Counted from the stretch's first letter, positions 17,844 to 26,252 are shown. The stretch is DNA of 50,775 nucleotides from Candidatus Lambdaproteobacteria bacterium (GCA_016204605.1 JACQKK010000122.1:1-50775), one strand, 5' to 3'. Notes: generated by a model not told the origin, from the letters alone. Numbers and translations are program-made.

Positions 17844-18836
17844 ATGGCGTACGACGTCTTCGGCATCGAGAATCCGCTGATCGACCTGCTGGCCCGCGTG
17901 CCGGAGGACTTCCTCGCGCGGCTGGGCGTGCACAAGAACACCATGACCCTCGTGGAGCAGGAGCGCTTCCAGCATCTGCTCAAGGCGCTGGAGGGCATGC
18001 ACATCCATGCCGAGCCGGGCGGTTCCTGCGCGAACACCATGCTCGGCATCGCGCAGCTCGGGGGGAAGACGGCATTCTGCGGCAAGGCCGGCGGCGACGC
18101 CTATGGGCGCATCTACATCGAGAAGCTGCGCGGGGCCGGGGTGAGCCCGTTCATCTCCACCGACGGCCACCTCACCGGCAGCACGGTGATCCTGATCACC
18201 CCCGACGCCGCGCGCTCGATGAACACCTACCTCGGCGCCTGCCAGGACCTCGGCGCCGCCGACGTGCCCCTGCACGCCCTGCGCGAGTCGCGCCGGCTGT
18301 ATATCACGGGCTACCTCTGGGATACGGCGGGCCAGCAGGAGGCGGCGCGGCTGGCGCTGCGCACGGCCAAGGCGGAGGCGATCCCCGTGGCGATGAGCCT
18401 CTCCGACCCCTTCTGCGTCCATCGGCACAAGGCCGACTTTCGCGCGATCCTGCGCGAGCACGTGAGCCTGGTGTTCGCCAACCGCGAGGAGGCGCTGGCG
18501 CTGACCGAGACCGACAACTCGCAGGAGGCGCTGCGGGCGCTGCGCGACTGGTGCGGCGGGGCCGTCATCACACTGGGCGCGAGCGGCGCGCTGATCGCCG
18601 AGGCGGGCGAGACGATCTACGTGGACGCCTTCGCCGCCAAGCCGGTCGACACCACCGGCGCAGGCGACGCCTTCGCGGCGGGCTACCTGCACGGCAAGAG
18701 CGTGGGCGCCTCGCCGTTGCAGTGCGGCCGGCTGGGCGCCTACTTCGCCGCCCGGGTCATCGAGAAGGTCGGCCCGCGCCTGGAGGGCGACGTGCGGGCG
18801 CAACTCGCGCCGGTGCTTGGCTCGCCCCGCGCCTGA
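17844..18836 (+). CDS. PfkB-family carbohydrate/nucleoside kinase, adenosine kinase-like
   Basis: The product is 330 aa from MAYDVFGIENPLIDLLA, typical of bacterial adenosine kinase-type PfkB members. It has the substrate Gly-Gly motif PGGSCANTMLG (59-69), the small lid strands, and the C-terminal PfkB signature DTTGAGDAFAAGY with catalytic Asp275. The phosphate acceptor cannot be decided: adenosine, ribose or another sugar are all plausible. No ribosome-binding site precedes the ATG, and in-frame upstream codons give no homology. It is convergent with rpiA (ribose-5-phosphate isomerase), which fits a pentose or nucleoside role. Confidence 0.87.
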   Translation: MAYDVFGIENPLIDLLARVPEDFLARLGVHKNTMTLVEQERFQHLLKALEGMHIHAEPGGSCANTMLGIAQLGGKTAFCGKAGGDAYGRIYIEKLRGAGVSPFISTDGHLTGSTVILITPDAARSMNTYLGACQDLGAADVPLHALRESRRLYITGYLWDTAGQQEAARLALRTAKAEAIPVAMSLSDPFCVHRHKADFRAILREHVSLVFANREEALALTETDNSQEALRALRDWCGGAVITLGASGALIAEAGETIYVDAFAAKPVDTTGAGDAFAAGYLHGKSVGASPLQCGRLGAYFAARVIEKVGPRLEGDVRAQLAPVLGSPRA

Positions 18837-18942
18837 CGCCGCTCGCGCCGGGCACAACGCAGCCAGGAGGGGGCGGCGCCGGCCGCTCCAGCGCACCGCT
18901 CAGGCGGAGGGGTCGTCCGTGCCGTGGGGCGGCGGTCCGGCC

Positions 18943-19635
18943 TCAGGGTCGCGGCGAGAGCCGCAGCACGCGCTCGCCTTCGCCCAGGAACACCTCCTTC
19001 GCCATGCCGCAGAACAGCCCCGTCTCGACGACGCCGGTGATCCCGGAGAGCTGGCGGTGCAGGGCGGGCGGATCGGGAATGCGGCCGAAGCGGCAATCGA
19101 GGATGTAGCCCTGGTTGTCGGTGACGAACGGCGCATTGCCCGCCTGCTGGCCCGCCTGCCGCAGTGATACCTCGGCGCCGAGCGCCGCCACCTTCGCCGC
19201 CACCACCTGCCAGCCGAACGGGTTGACTTCGAGCGGCAGCGGAAAGCGGCCCAGCTCCGGCACGCGCTTGCTGCTGTCGGCGAAGATCACCAGCTCCCGC
19301 GAAGCCGCCGCCACGATCTTTTCCCGGAACAGCGCGCCGCCGCCGCCCTTGGTCAGGTTCAGGTGCGGGTCGAACTCGTCGGCGCCATCGAGGGTCAGGT
19401 CGAGCGTCACGACCTGCGAGAAGTCCACCAGCGGGATGGCCAGCTCCCGGGCCAGGGCTTCGGTGGCCCGCGAGGTGGGGAGGGCCCGGATGCGGAGTCC
19501 GGCGCGTACCCGCTCCCCGATCCTTCTGACGGCATGGACGGCGGTGCTGCCGGTGCCCAGGCCGATGGTCATGCCGCCTTGCACCAGCTCGGCGGCCGCT
19601 TCGGCGGCCAGTTGCTTCTCGCGATCGATGCTCAT
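18943..19635 (-). CDS. rpiA: Ribose-5-phosphate isomerase A
   Basis: The product is 230 aa, a usual RpiA length. The active-site blocks are intact: IGLGTGSTA (24-32), DGADE with Asp83 and Asp86, NLTKGGGGALFREKI with Lys96 and Glu105. The equivalents in E. coli RpiA are Asp81, Asp84, Lys94 and Glu103. It interconverts ribose-5-phosphate and ribulose-5-phosphate in the non-oxidative pentose phosphate pathway. The gene follows tatB on the same strand with a gap of about 98 bp and could be cotranscribed with it. The ribosome-binding site is weak (GGGG only). Confidence 0.95.
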   Translation of the reverse strand: MSIDREKQLAAEAAAELVQGGMTIGLGTGSTAVHAVRRIGERVRAGLRIRALPTSRATEALARELAIPLVDFSQVVTLDLTLDGADEFDPHLNLTKGGGGALFREKIVAAASRELVIFADSSKRVPELGRFPLPLEVNPFGWQVVAAKVAALGAEVSLRQAGQQAGNAPFVTDNQGYILDCRFGRIPDPPALHRQLSGITGVVETGLFCGMAKEVFLGEGERVLRLSPRP

Positions 19636-19733
19636 CGGGGGGCGGCCCCGGCGCGGGGCGCAAGGGGTGGGGTGGAGTTTCGGCTGCGCCCGCAACCTCC
19701 GGGGCGCGCGCCAGGCCGGAGATCGGGCGCCGC

Positions 19734-20300
19734 TCAAGTGCCGGAGCCTTCGCCGCGGGCCACGCCCGGTGCGGGCGGCGAGGGCGGGGGGCTGCTGCCG
19801 TCGGCGCGCATGCCCGCTCCGCCCGCGCCCTGCGGCCCAGCTTCGACCGCTGGCGAGGCGGATGGCGTTCCCGCCGACGCGGCGGGCTGAGCTGCGCCCT
19901 GGGGCGCAGCCGCCGTCGGGTCGTCTGCGGCCAAGGCGGGGGCCGCCGGGGCGGGGTCGGTCCGCAGGCCGGGATCGCCGGTGGGCGAATCGATATCGCG
20001 GCGAATCTCCGCCGCCAGCTCGCGCTCGGGCTCCGCGTTTTCGACGACGAAGCGGCGGGCCGCCTGCTGGAGGTTCTGCACCTCCTGCTGGATCGAGTTC
20101 CGGAACTCCTGGAACTCCTTGTACCCCTCCTGCCCGCCCATCTCCTGGTGCACCGTATCGCGCCACTCGTTGGTGGCGCGCTTGAACTTGGCCAGGGCCC
20201 GGCCCATCGTGCGGGCCACTTCCGGCATGCGCTTGGGGCCCACCACGATCAGGGCGATGACGATGATCAGCAGCAACTCGTTCATGCCGATGCCGAACAT
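19734..20300 (-). CDS. tatB: Sec-independent protein translocase subunit TatB (TatA/TatB family)
   Basis: The product is 188 aa. It begins MFGIGMNELLLIIVIALIVVGPKRMPEVAR: one transmembrane helix, the Gly-Pro hinge and an amphipathic helix, as in TatA/TatB. A charged helix (to about residue 100) and a long Ala/Pro-rich tail make it TatB-sized. GGGAG lies eight bases before the ATG. Neither tatA nor tatC is adjacent; the downstream gene is rpiA. The upstream neighbour on the same strand, 422 bp away, encodes a Tat-signal molybdoenzyme, so a functional link is possible but not shown. Confidence 0.85.
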   Translation of the reverse strand: MFGIGMNELLLIIVIALIVVGPKRMPEVARTMGRALAKFKRATNEWRDTVHQEMGGQEGYKEFQEFRNSIQQEVQNLQQAARRFVVENAEPERELAAEIRRDIDSPTGDPGLRTDPAPAAPALAADDPTAAAPQGAAQPAASAGTPSASPAVEAGPQGAGGAGMRADGSSPPPSPPAPGVARGEGSGT

Positions 20301-20722
20301 CGCCGCCGCTCCCGGATGGTGTCGCGTCGAAGGGGCCAGGGGACGCATCCCGGCCCCTGGCCGCGGGCAGGGTGCTGGACCCGATGGTAGATGGTCCCGG
20401 ATAGCGTCGCAAGCCGGCGCGGTACGCCGGCTGGGAGAAGGCGAGTGCGCCGGCGGCCGCATGCTCCCCGGCCGACCCTTACCGAGTGGCAAGGGACCGG
20501 GCTTCGATCCCGCCCCCTCGCACCTGGAGCCGCCCTCGCCCCCGCATCGCCATGGCCGCGGTGGGAGGGATCGTTCCGGGATGATAGGCGCCGCCCCAGC
20601 GCGCAAGCGCGGCAGGGGATGCGCCGGCCCCCGGCAGCCTGACGCCGGACCCGCGACGGGCCTGGCGTCGGCATCAGGAACGCCCGGGATAGCCCGGAGC
20701 GCTCCCCACCCCCGGCGGATGC
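20301..20722. other. Non-coding gap with two inverted repeats
   Basis: No convincing gene is present in these 422 bp between the molybdoenzyme stop and tatB. Two inverted repeats stand out: GGCCAGGGG/CCCCTGGCC (20334-20342 and 20354-20362) and AGCCGGCG/CGCCGGCT (20412-20419 and 20425-20432). Either could form a hairpin ending the molybdoenzyme transcript or in the tatB leader. Neither has a T-tract. Confidence 0.45.
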
Positions 20723-23700
20723 TCAAACCTTCTCCAGGCGGACGCGCGTGTCGAAGAACGAGGAGCTGGCGCCGATGGGGTCGGTCAGGCAGACGTTCTT
20801 CAGCACCGGGTCCACCCGCATGGCCGCGTTGGGACACAGGCCCGTCCCGCGGCGTCGCTCGCCCGGGATCGTATCGCCATCGATGCGCGCGTCGGACGCA
20901 CCGTAGCCCCAATGGCCGAAGTGCCAGGATACCGCCACCACGCCCGGGCGCATGCCCTCGACGGTCTTGACTTTGCCCACCATGGCCAAGTTCTGCCGGT
21001 TGGGCAGCTTCCATTCGCCGGCGGGGTTGGTGGCCGAAACGAGGCGCACGCGCTCCTCGTCGCGAATGCCGAACTCCTTGGCCGTCCGGGAGTTCAACAG
21101 CAGGTAATTCTCGGGCAGGATCGAAGACAGCCAGTAGTTGTTGGGCAGCGTGCGCGACTGTCCGCCCAGAATTTCCTTGTAGGTGATCAGCGTCAGCGGA
21201 AAGCCGGCGTCCTCAACGGCGCGACCCGCCGCATCCCTGACCGGCTCGTAGATGCCCTGGCCCGAGAAGCGCCTGCCCGACAGACTGTGCTTCTGCCGGG
21301 CAACGTTCTCCACGTACAGGTTGAATACCCCGCCGTACTTGTGAACCACCTGTCCTTGCGGAGTGACGAACTGATCTGTCCACGGCTCCCAGCGGCCGCC
21401 CCGATTGAGCAGGTAGACCACCTTGCGCCAGTTGGCCTTGCCCGCGGCGGCTTCCCACCTGGAGGGATCGAACACGGAGGGCCGAAGGTGGCGCCGGGCC
21501 TGCAGGAAGAGCTTCAGCTCCGCGTCGGACGCATCCGGCACCGCATCTCCAGGCTTGTCACCCCAGGCCAGATTGGCGGCGAACTTGAGGAAGAAGTCCT
21601 CGGGGCGCTTGAAATCCCCGGCCGGGCCGAAGGCGCTCCGGCCGCAACCGCTCAGGCCAAGGCGCTCACCGATGGCCAGCATCACCGCCTCCATGGAGCA
21701 ATGCTGGCGCTCGCCGTACACTTCGACCACCTCCGTCAGCGGCGTTACGGTAGGCTGGCGGAACTGGGAGGCCTTGGCCGGGACGTCGGGCGGCGCGTGG
21801 GGCGTACCCCAGCGTTCCCAGATCGCCGTGTCCGGGAACACGTAGTCGGCATACATGGTCGTATCGCCCAACACGATATCGGTGGCAAAGACCAGCGGGA
21901 TCTTGCTGGGATCGGCCAGCACCTTGAGCGCGGTATCCCCGCTCGGCGTGGCAAGGGCGGGTGTTCCCATGTGGATCCACAACGCCTTGATGCCGTAGGG
22001 GTAGCTGTCCTCGGCCGATGGGATGACCTCCTGGTACACGTTCGAGCTGAAGGGATACCAGGGCCGCCGGGCGGGATAGCCGGCGAACAGCGTGGACTCC
22101 TCGTACCGGGATTTCTCGCGGGTGATGTTGTGACCGAAGGCGGTCAACGCACCCGGATGGAGCTTGCCCATCTCGAAGGGCCCGTGCAGCTTGTCGCCGA
22201 CTTCGTGCCAGTGGCCGCCGCCGGTGGTGATGCCGCCCTTGTGGTCGGCGTTGCCGATGAGGACGTTCAGCGTGATGATCGCCTGGGCGTTGTAGTAACC
22301 GTTGGTGTGCTGCACCGGCCCGCGATAGAACTCCACGGCGGCCTTCTTGCCGTGGGCGGTGAGCTCGCGCGCCACCGCCTCGATGTCGGCCGCCGGGATG
22401 CCGCAGATGGCGGACCACTCCGCCAGACTCCTGGAGCGGGCTTCTTCCTTGAGCAGGGTGAAAGCGGTCTTCACCCGGACTCCGCCCAACTCGCCTGAGA
22501 ACTCCAGCTCGCCGGTGATGGGTGCTTTACCGACGGCGACCGGCTTGCCATCCTTTATGATGACGAATTCGTCCCCGCCGATGCCCAGGTCGGTGGCGCG
22601 CAACAGCTTGCCGGGCCCGTCGCTCTCCATGCGCACCAGGTGCGTGGCGTTGCTCCAGGTGGGCTCCCCCGCCGCCTTGGCCGCCGCCTGATTTGCCAGC
22701 TTCAGATATGCGGCGTCGTAGCGGCCGTTCTCGATGATCCAGCGCGTCATGGCCAGGGCCAGGGCCGCATCGGTGCCGGGCTGGATGGGCAGCCATTTCC
22801 AGGCCTTGGCGGCCGACTTGCTCAAGCGCGGATCGACAACGGCCACCTTCAGCCTGCCGCTGGCCAAACCGTCGGTCACCTTCTCGATCATAGGCGTCGG
22901 GCCGAAGTTCGCCTCGACGAACCCCGTGCCGAAGTAGAGGATGAACTCGGCGTTCATGGCATCGGGCTTCATGTGCGTCTTGCCGTCGGCCCATTTGCCG
23001 TCCTTGTACTGGTGGGTCATCTGCTGATAGGCGATGTGGTGCGACTGCTCGCAGATGGTGGTGTGCTCGATGAAGTTCACCGAGCCGAAGCTGCCGGCCA
23101 GCCAGCGCTTGGCCAGCTCCACGCGGCCGTGCTCGATGCGGCCGAACTGCAGCACGAGCTGGTTGTTCACCGGTCCCAGATCCGGATGGTCGGGATCGAT
23201 CAGCACCCCCAGGTGCTGCGGGTACTTCGCCTTGAAGTCGGCCACGGACAGCTTGCCCTTGGCGGTTGCTGCCGCATCGGTCTTCATCGCCTTGCCCAGG
23301 GCGGGATCGGTCAGCTTGTAGAGTTCCTTGAGGCCCGGCACCTGGTGCATCTCGCCGAGCGCGCTGAACAGCGTTCCACCCTGCACGATCTCATCGACGG
23401 CCTGCGAAAATGGAATGACCTTCCACTGGTTGGAACCCCGGGGGCCGTTGCGTTTCAACACTTTCACGATGCGGTACGGATCGTACAAGGTCTGGATGCC
23501 GGCCTGTCCTTTCGGACACAGCTTGGCGTCGATCCGGGCAGCCCTGGCCAACGGCACGGACGGTTCGAAGTGGGGAATCATGTTCTGGGCCGAGTACGGA
23601 TTGCCGTCAATCTTGACCGCCACACCCTCCAGGATCTTGACCTTGATCGGACAGGCCGTGTGGCATTGCAGGCACACCGAATAGATCACGTTCTCGGGCA

Positions 23701-23902
23701 GGGCCAGGGGATAGGCGGATGGGGCGGCCTGGGCCGCCCGCACCAATCCGAACACCGCGTCGAGCTGGCTCATCAGCAGCGCCGATCCCCCCAGCAGTGC
23801 CCCGGACTTCAACAGCGCCCGTCGCGACAGCTCGCAGTCAAGCAGCGCCCCGGGTTCTTGCATGGTTTCGTTGGCTCGCGTTTCTTCGAAAGTGCCGGTC
23901 AT
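20723..23902 (-). CDS. Tat-exported molybdopterin oxidoreductase catalytic subunit, TtrA/ArrA-like
   Basis: The product is 1059 aa, the large size typical of tetrathionate- and arsenate-reductase-type catalytic subunits of the DMSO reductase superfamily. A twin-arginine signal (SRRALLK, Arg27-Arg28, then a hydrophobic stretch) predicts folded export to the periplasm. The [4Fe-4S] ligands are Cys77, Cys80, Cys84 and Cys129 (CLQCHTAC...CPKG). HTTICEQSHH contains the probable Mo-coordinating Cys. The C-terminal molydopterin-binding domain has VAVSWHFGHWGYG. GAGGAAC precedes the ATG, 15 bp after the Fe-S subunit stop. No NrfD-type membrane subunit is adjacent. The substrate (tetrathionate, arsenate, selenate or another oxyanion) cannot be assigned. 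Confidence 0.9.
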   Translation of the reverse strand: MTGTFEETRANETMQEPGALLDCELSRRALLKSGALLGGSALLMSQLDAVFGLVRAAQAAPSAYPLALPENVIYSVCLQCHTACPIKVKILEGVAVKIDGNPYSAQNMIPHFEPSVPLARAARIDAKLCPKGQAGIQTLYDPYRIVKVLKRNGPRGSNQWKVIPFSQAVDEIVQGGTLFSALGEMHQVPGLKELYKLTDPALGKAMKTDAAATAKGKLSVADFKAKYPQHLGVLIDPDHPDLGPVNNQLVLQFGRIEHGRVELAKRWLAGSFGSVNFIEHTTICEQSHHIAYQQMTHQYKDGKWADGKTHMKPDAMNAEFILYFGTGFVEANFGPTPMIEKVTDGLASGRLKVAVVDPRLSKSAAKAWKWLPIQPGTDAALALAMTRWIIENGRYDAAYLKLANQAAAKAAGEPTWSNATHLVRMESDGPGKLLRATDLGIGGDEFVIIKDGKPVAVGKAPITGELEFSGELGGVRVKTAFTLLKEEARSRSLAEWSAICGIPAADIEAVARELTAHGKKAAVEFYRGPVQHTNGYYNAQAIITLNVLIGNADHKGGITTGGGHWHEVGDKLHGPFEMGKLHPGALTAFGHNITREKSRYEESTLFAGYPARRPWYPFSSNVYQEVIPSAEDSYPYGIKALWIHMGTPALATPSGDTALKVLADPSKIPLVFATDIVLGDTTMYADYVFPDTAIWERWGTPHAPPDVPAKASQFRQPTVTPLTEVVEVYGERQHCSMEAVMLAIGERLGLSGCGRSAFGPAGDFKRPEDFFLKFAANLAWGDKPGDAVPDASDAELKLFLQARRHLRPSVFDPSRWEAAAGKANWRKVVYLLNRGGRWEPWTDQFVTPQGQVVHKYGGVFNLYVENVARQKHSLSGRRFSGQGIYEPVRDAAGRAVEDAGFPLTLITYKEILGGQSRTLPNNYWLSSILPENYLLLNSRTAKEFGIRDEERVRLVSATNPAGEWKLPNRQNLAMVGKVKTVEGMRPGVVAVSWHFGHWGYGASDARIDGDTIPGERRRGTGLCPNAAMRVDPVLKNVCLTDPIGASSSFFDTRVRLEKV

Positions 23903-23917
23903 GGGTAGCGTTCCTCA

Positions 23918-24691
23918 TCAATGGCAGCCCGCACAGGCGGCGGGCGTGCTGACGGAAATGGTGCCGCGGGTCTCGTAGCCGACGTAGTACACGCGGGGCC
24001 GGGTGCCCTTCTCCTCGTACATTCGCCATCCTTTGTGGGCCCGGAGGAGCTCGGAAACCAGGCTGTTCGGGTCGTTGCGGTCACCGAAATACATCGCCCG
24101 ACCCTCGCAGGTGGTCACGCAGGCCGGCAGCATGCCATTCGCCAGCCGGTGCTGGCAGAACGTGCATTTTCGTAGCGCGCCCTTGGTGTCGGTGCGCCGG
24201 AGCGTCCGGTCGTACTCTTGGAATGTGCGGGTTTCGTAGGCTTCCAGCCGAGGGGTGCCCTCCGTGTGATAGCCCCCCTGGTCCTCGACGATGGCGGCTG
24301 CGTACGGACAGGCATCTTTCGCCGCCTCGCGGGCATCGCCACTGCCAGCCAGCTTCTCGTAGTTGAACACCACGATCCCGTCGGTGCGCTTCTGAATGGC
24401 GCCCTTGGCATGGGCGTTTGCGGCTTTCATGCAGGGCGGGTTGTCGCACTGCATGCAGTTGGACGGCATAAAGAAGCGGTCCGTGTCGGGGTAGTCTCCA
24501 TCTTCGGCCTCGACGACCTTGCGATAGGGTTTCCCGGGCGGACTCACGTTTTCCGCCGTGCAGGCGGCCACGCAGGCAAAGCATTGCACGCACCGACGGG
24601 TGTCGATCACCATGACCCATGAGCGCTGCCGTTCCGGCTTGGCCAGAGCGCGGTCCAGGTCGTCGTGCATTCTCACGATTTCGTTGAGCAT
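23918..24691 (-). CDS. Ferredoxin-type Fe-S electron-transfer subunit with C-terminal CxxCH motif
   Basis: The product is 257 aa from MLNEIVRMHD; AAAGGA lies upstream of this ATG. It resembles DmsB/TtrB four-cluster subunits. Motif I is complete (Cys34, 37, 40, 44). Motif II has Cys79, 82 and 87, but its fourth position is Ala91. Motif III keeps only the last Cys (Cys128 in DACPY), the first three being Leu114, Ser117 and Ala120. Motif IV is complete (CTFC...ACVTTC). The four missing ligands together make up one cluster. The last residues are CAGCH, a heme-c attachment motif, directly followed by the TGA stop. It pairs with the molybdoenzyme encoded 15 bp downstream and probably hitch-hikes on its Tat signal. 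Confidence 0.88.
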   Translation of the reverse strand: MLNEIVRMHDDLDRALAKPERQRSWVMVIDTRRCVQCFACVAACTAENVSPPGKPYRKVVEAEDGDYPDTDRFFMPSNCMQCDNPPCMKAANAHAKGAIQKRTDGIVVFNYEKLAGSGDAREAAKDACPYAAAIVEDQGGYHTEGTPRLEAYETRTFQEYDRTLRRTDTKGALRKCTFCQHRLANGMLPACVTTCEGRAMYFGDRNDPNSLVSELLRAHKGWRMYEEKGTRPRVYYVGYETRGTISVSTPAACAGCH

Positions 24692-25377
24692 CGCCGATGT
24701 TCCTTTTTCGATGTGGCGGCGTGGATTTCGTGGCAAAACAGGCGCAGATTACTCGCCGCCGTCGTGGTTCCGATTCGAGCGGCTGCACGGATCGCGTTCC
24801 GGTTCGGGGTTCGCCCAAGATTGCGCTCCCGGACGGCGATCGCACGCAGCCAGCTACACTCCATTGTATCCCTGCTCCGTTCCCGTGTGAAACGACTCCC
24901 AGCTTTCGGACAGGTGGGTAAGCTGCACGCCACACATGGCAAGGGATGTGTCCGATGAGCGGAAGCGCGAGCAGCACCGTGCGTCTTCAAGGCTCGGTTT
25001 GCTTTGTCGGCGCCGCCCGGCGGCGCCTTCGCCGGCCCGCAGCCCGCCCGGAGCAACTCTCTCGAGCGCAGCCGCCCGGGCAAGGCCGTGTTCGTGCGGA
25101 CCCCGCGGGAGGTTGCGGGCGGCCGCACGGGACTGGAGGCGGGCGACCCAGGTCGACACGAGCGGACTTTCTGCTGACGTTCTTGAACCACATGCGCGGG
25201 CGCACGATCCAACGGAATAACCGAAATGGTTCGGTTCGGCTTCCCGGCGTTGCCGTGCTGGAAGCGCAGTTCCATAGCCCCGCGAAGCCGCGCTGCGTGC
25301 AGCGAACTCGGTGGACTTCCGCGTAGACGTAGGGCGCATTGCTTGACAGCGCCGCCGCGGACACTCATCATGATGGT
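24692..25377. other. Divergent intergenic region between molybdoenzyme and copper loci
   Basis: No credible gene is seen in these 686 bp; the open frames here are Arg/Pro-rich and lack any family pattern. A perfect inverted repeat AACCGAA-ATGG-TTCGGTT lies at 25219-25236, a possible operator or hairpin. A promoter-like pair at 25343-25371 is listed separately. Local composition is less GC-extreme near 24690-24900, consistent with promoters for the molybdoenzyme genes. Confidence 0.4.
25343..25371 (+). promoter_or_regulatory. Promoter for the small His/Cys protein; possibly leaderless transcript
   Basis: A perfect TTGACA (25343-25348) is followed after 17 bases by CATCAT (25366-25371). The expected transcription start, six to seven bases on, falls at the ATG of the next gene (25378). 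No ribosome-binding site lies between, so a leaderless mRNA is suggested. Confidence 0.45.
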
Positions 25378-25719
25378 ATGTTCAACCACTGGCTGAAGGC
25401 GGGCGTATTGGCGTGGCTGGCGCTGGCCCTCACGGTGGGCTTCGGTGCGCATATGCACGCATTGCAGCAACAGGCGGCGGGCGCTCGCATGGCCATGGTC
25501 CCCTCGGACGTGGCCGCCAGTCCGGATGCCGCCTCACACCACCCGGACGGCGATCAGCAGCGCACCTGCACCGGCAGCTGTGTCTGCACCCCTTACGCCG
25601 GAGTATTGGAACAACGGCCCGTGCTGGCGGCGCTCCGTCTCGAATCCGGATTGCAGGCGACCACATTCTCCACGCTTGACCGGACAGTCTCTCCCGAGCT
25701 TCACCCCCCACGTAGCTAA
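25378..25719 (+). CDS. Small exported His/Cys-containing protein at head of copper-efflux locus, CopL/DUF2946-like
   Basis: The product is 113 aa. An N-terminal hydrophobic segment (AGVLAWLALALTVGFGAHMHA) acts as a signal peptide or anchor. The remainder carries HHPDGDQQ and the Cys cluster CTGSCVC, and ends DRTVSPELHPPRS, an ending resembling small proteins often found before metal RND operons. Metal sensing or binding in the periplasm is inferred, not shown. An upstream in-frame TTG (25339) is less likely. The next convincing gene of the copper cluster starts 200 bp downstream; those 200 bp hold no clear feature beyond a T-rich run just after the stop. Confidence 0.6.
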   Translation: MFNHWLKAGVLAWLALALTVGFGAHMHALQQQAAGARMAMVPSDVAASPDAASHHPDGDQQRTCTGSCVCTPYAGVLEQRPVLAALRLESGLQATTFSTLDRTVSPELHPPRS

Positions 25720-25919
25720 ACTCCCGCTGTTTTTTTCCGTAGCCGGTACGGGGCTTTCCTTGGCCCATTCCGGGATGCGGCAAGGTACGTCCGCGCTTGC
25801 GGAGGCAGGGCCATCGGCCTTTCCCCCCGCGCCGGACGCAGGCGGTGGGGCCTGCTTTCGCGCGGCAATCCGCGCGCGGCCAAGCCCCGCCCAACCCTGT
25901 GCGAAGGACGGATTTCAAG

Positions 25920-26252
25920 ATGGCCAAGCATGTGCGGCCCAGGCGGGTCGCGATTGCGATCGCCGCGGCGGTGACGTTGATCGGGCTCGCCCTCCCGGCG
26001 GCCCGCGCAGCGCAGACGTCGGATTGGCACGGCCACCGCCGGAATGCGGTCGGAAAAGACGCTGACGTTGTGAGCGCCGCTCTCCACCGCCCAGCGTACG
26101 GTGCTGTCGCGGCGCACCCTGCGCCCCCGTGCACTTCCGCCGAAATGTCACATTGTCACGATACTCCCCCTGAGTATCTGGGTAGGATGGAGACAGGACC
26201 TCCGAGCGGGGACACGGCGGGTCGCGACCTTCAAAAGGAGAACAGATTGTGA
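25920..26252 (+). CDS. Short exported protein of unknown function, possibly an eroded gene
   Basis: The frame encodes 110 aa. The first 36 residues look real: MAKHVRPRR, a hydrophobic core AIAIAAAVTLIGLALPA, and AARAA before a predicted cleavage site, with GAAGGA-like sequence upstream of the ATG. The rest (containing HPAPPC and SHCHD) matches nothing I know, and its last third coincides with an operator-like palindrome and the leader of the next gene. Either this is a short secreted His/Cys peptide or it is the remaining 5' end of a decayed gene whose frame happens to stay open. It overlaps the start of the next frame by four bases (26249-26252). Confidence 0.35.
   Translation: MAKHVRPRRVAIAIAAAVTLIGLALPAARAAQTSDWHGHRRNAVGKDADVVSAALHRPAYGAVAAHPAPPCTSAEMSHCHDTPPEYLGRMETGPPSGDTAGRDLQKENRL
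26160..26178. promoter_or_regulatory. CsoR/RcnR-type operator upstream of the cus operon
   Basis: GATACTC-CCCCT-GAGTATC is a perfect 7-5-7 palindrome with a C-tract core. It closely resembles the TACT-(G/C)6-N-AGTA sites recognised by RcnR and relatives in the CsoR metal-sensor family. It sits between TTGTCA (26153-26158) and a weak TATCTG (26175-26180), so a bound repressor would cover the promoter. The first downstream start is at 26249, with AAGGAG before it. No csoR- or rcnR-like gene is in the window. Confidence 0.6.

Noticed and set aside
24692..25377. Several 60-160-codon frames in the molybdoenzyme/copper interval
   Set aside because: Composition is Arg/Pro/Ala-rich, no ribosome-binding sites or motifs; treated as non-coding.
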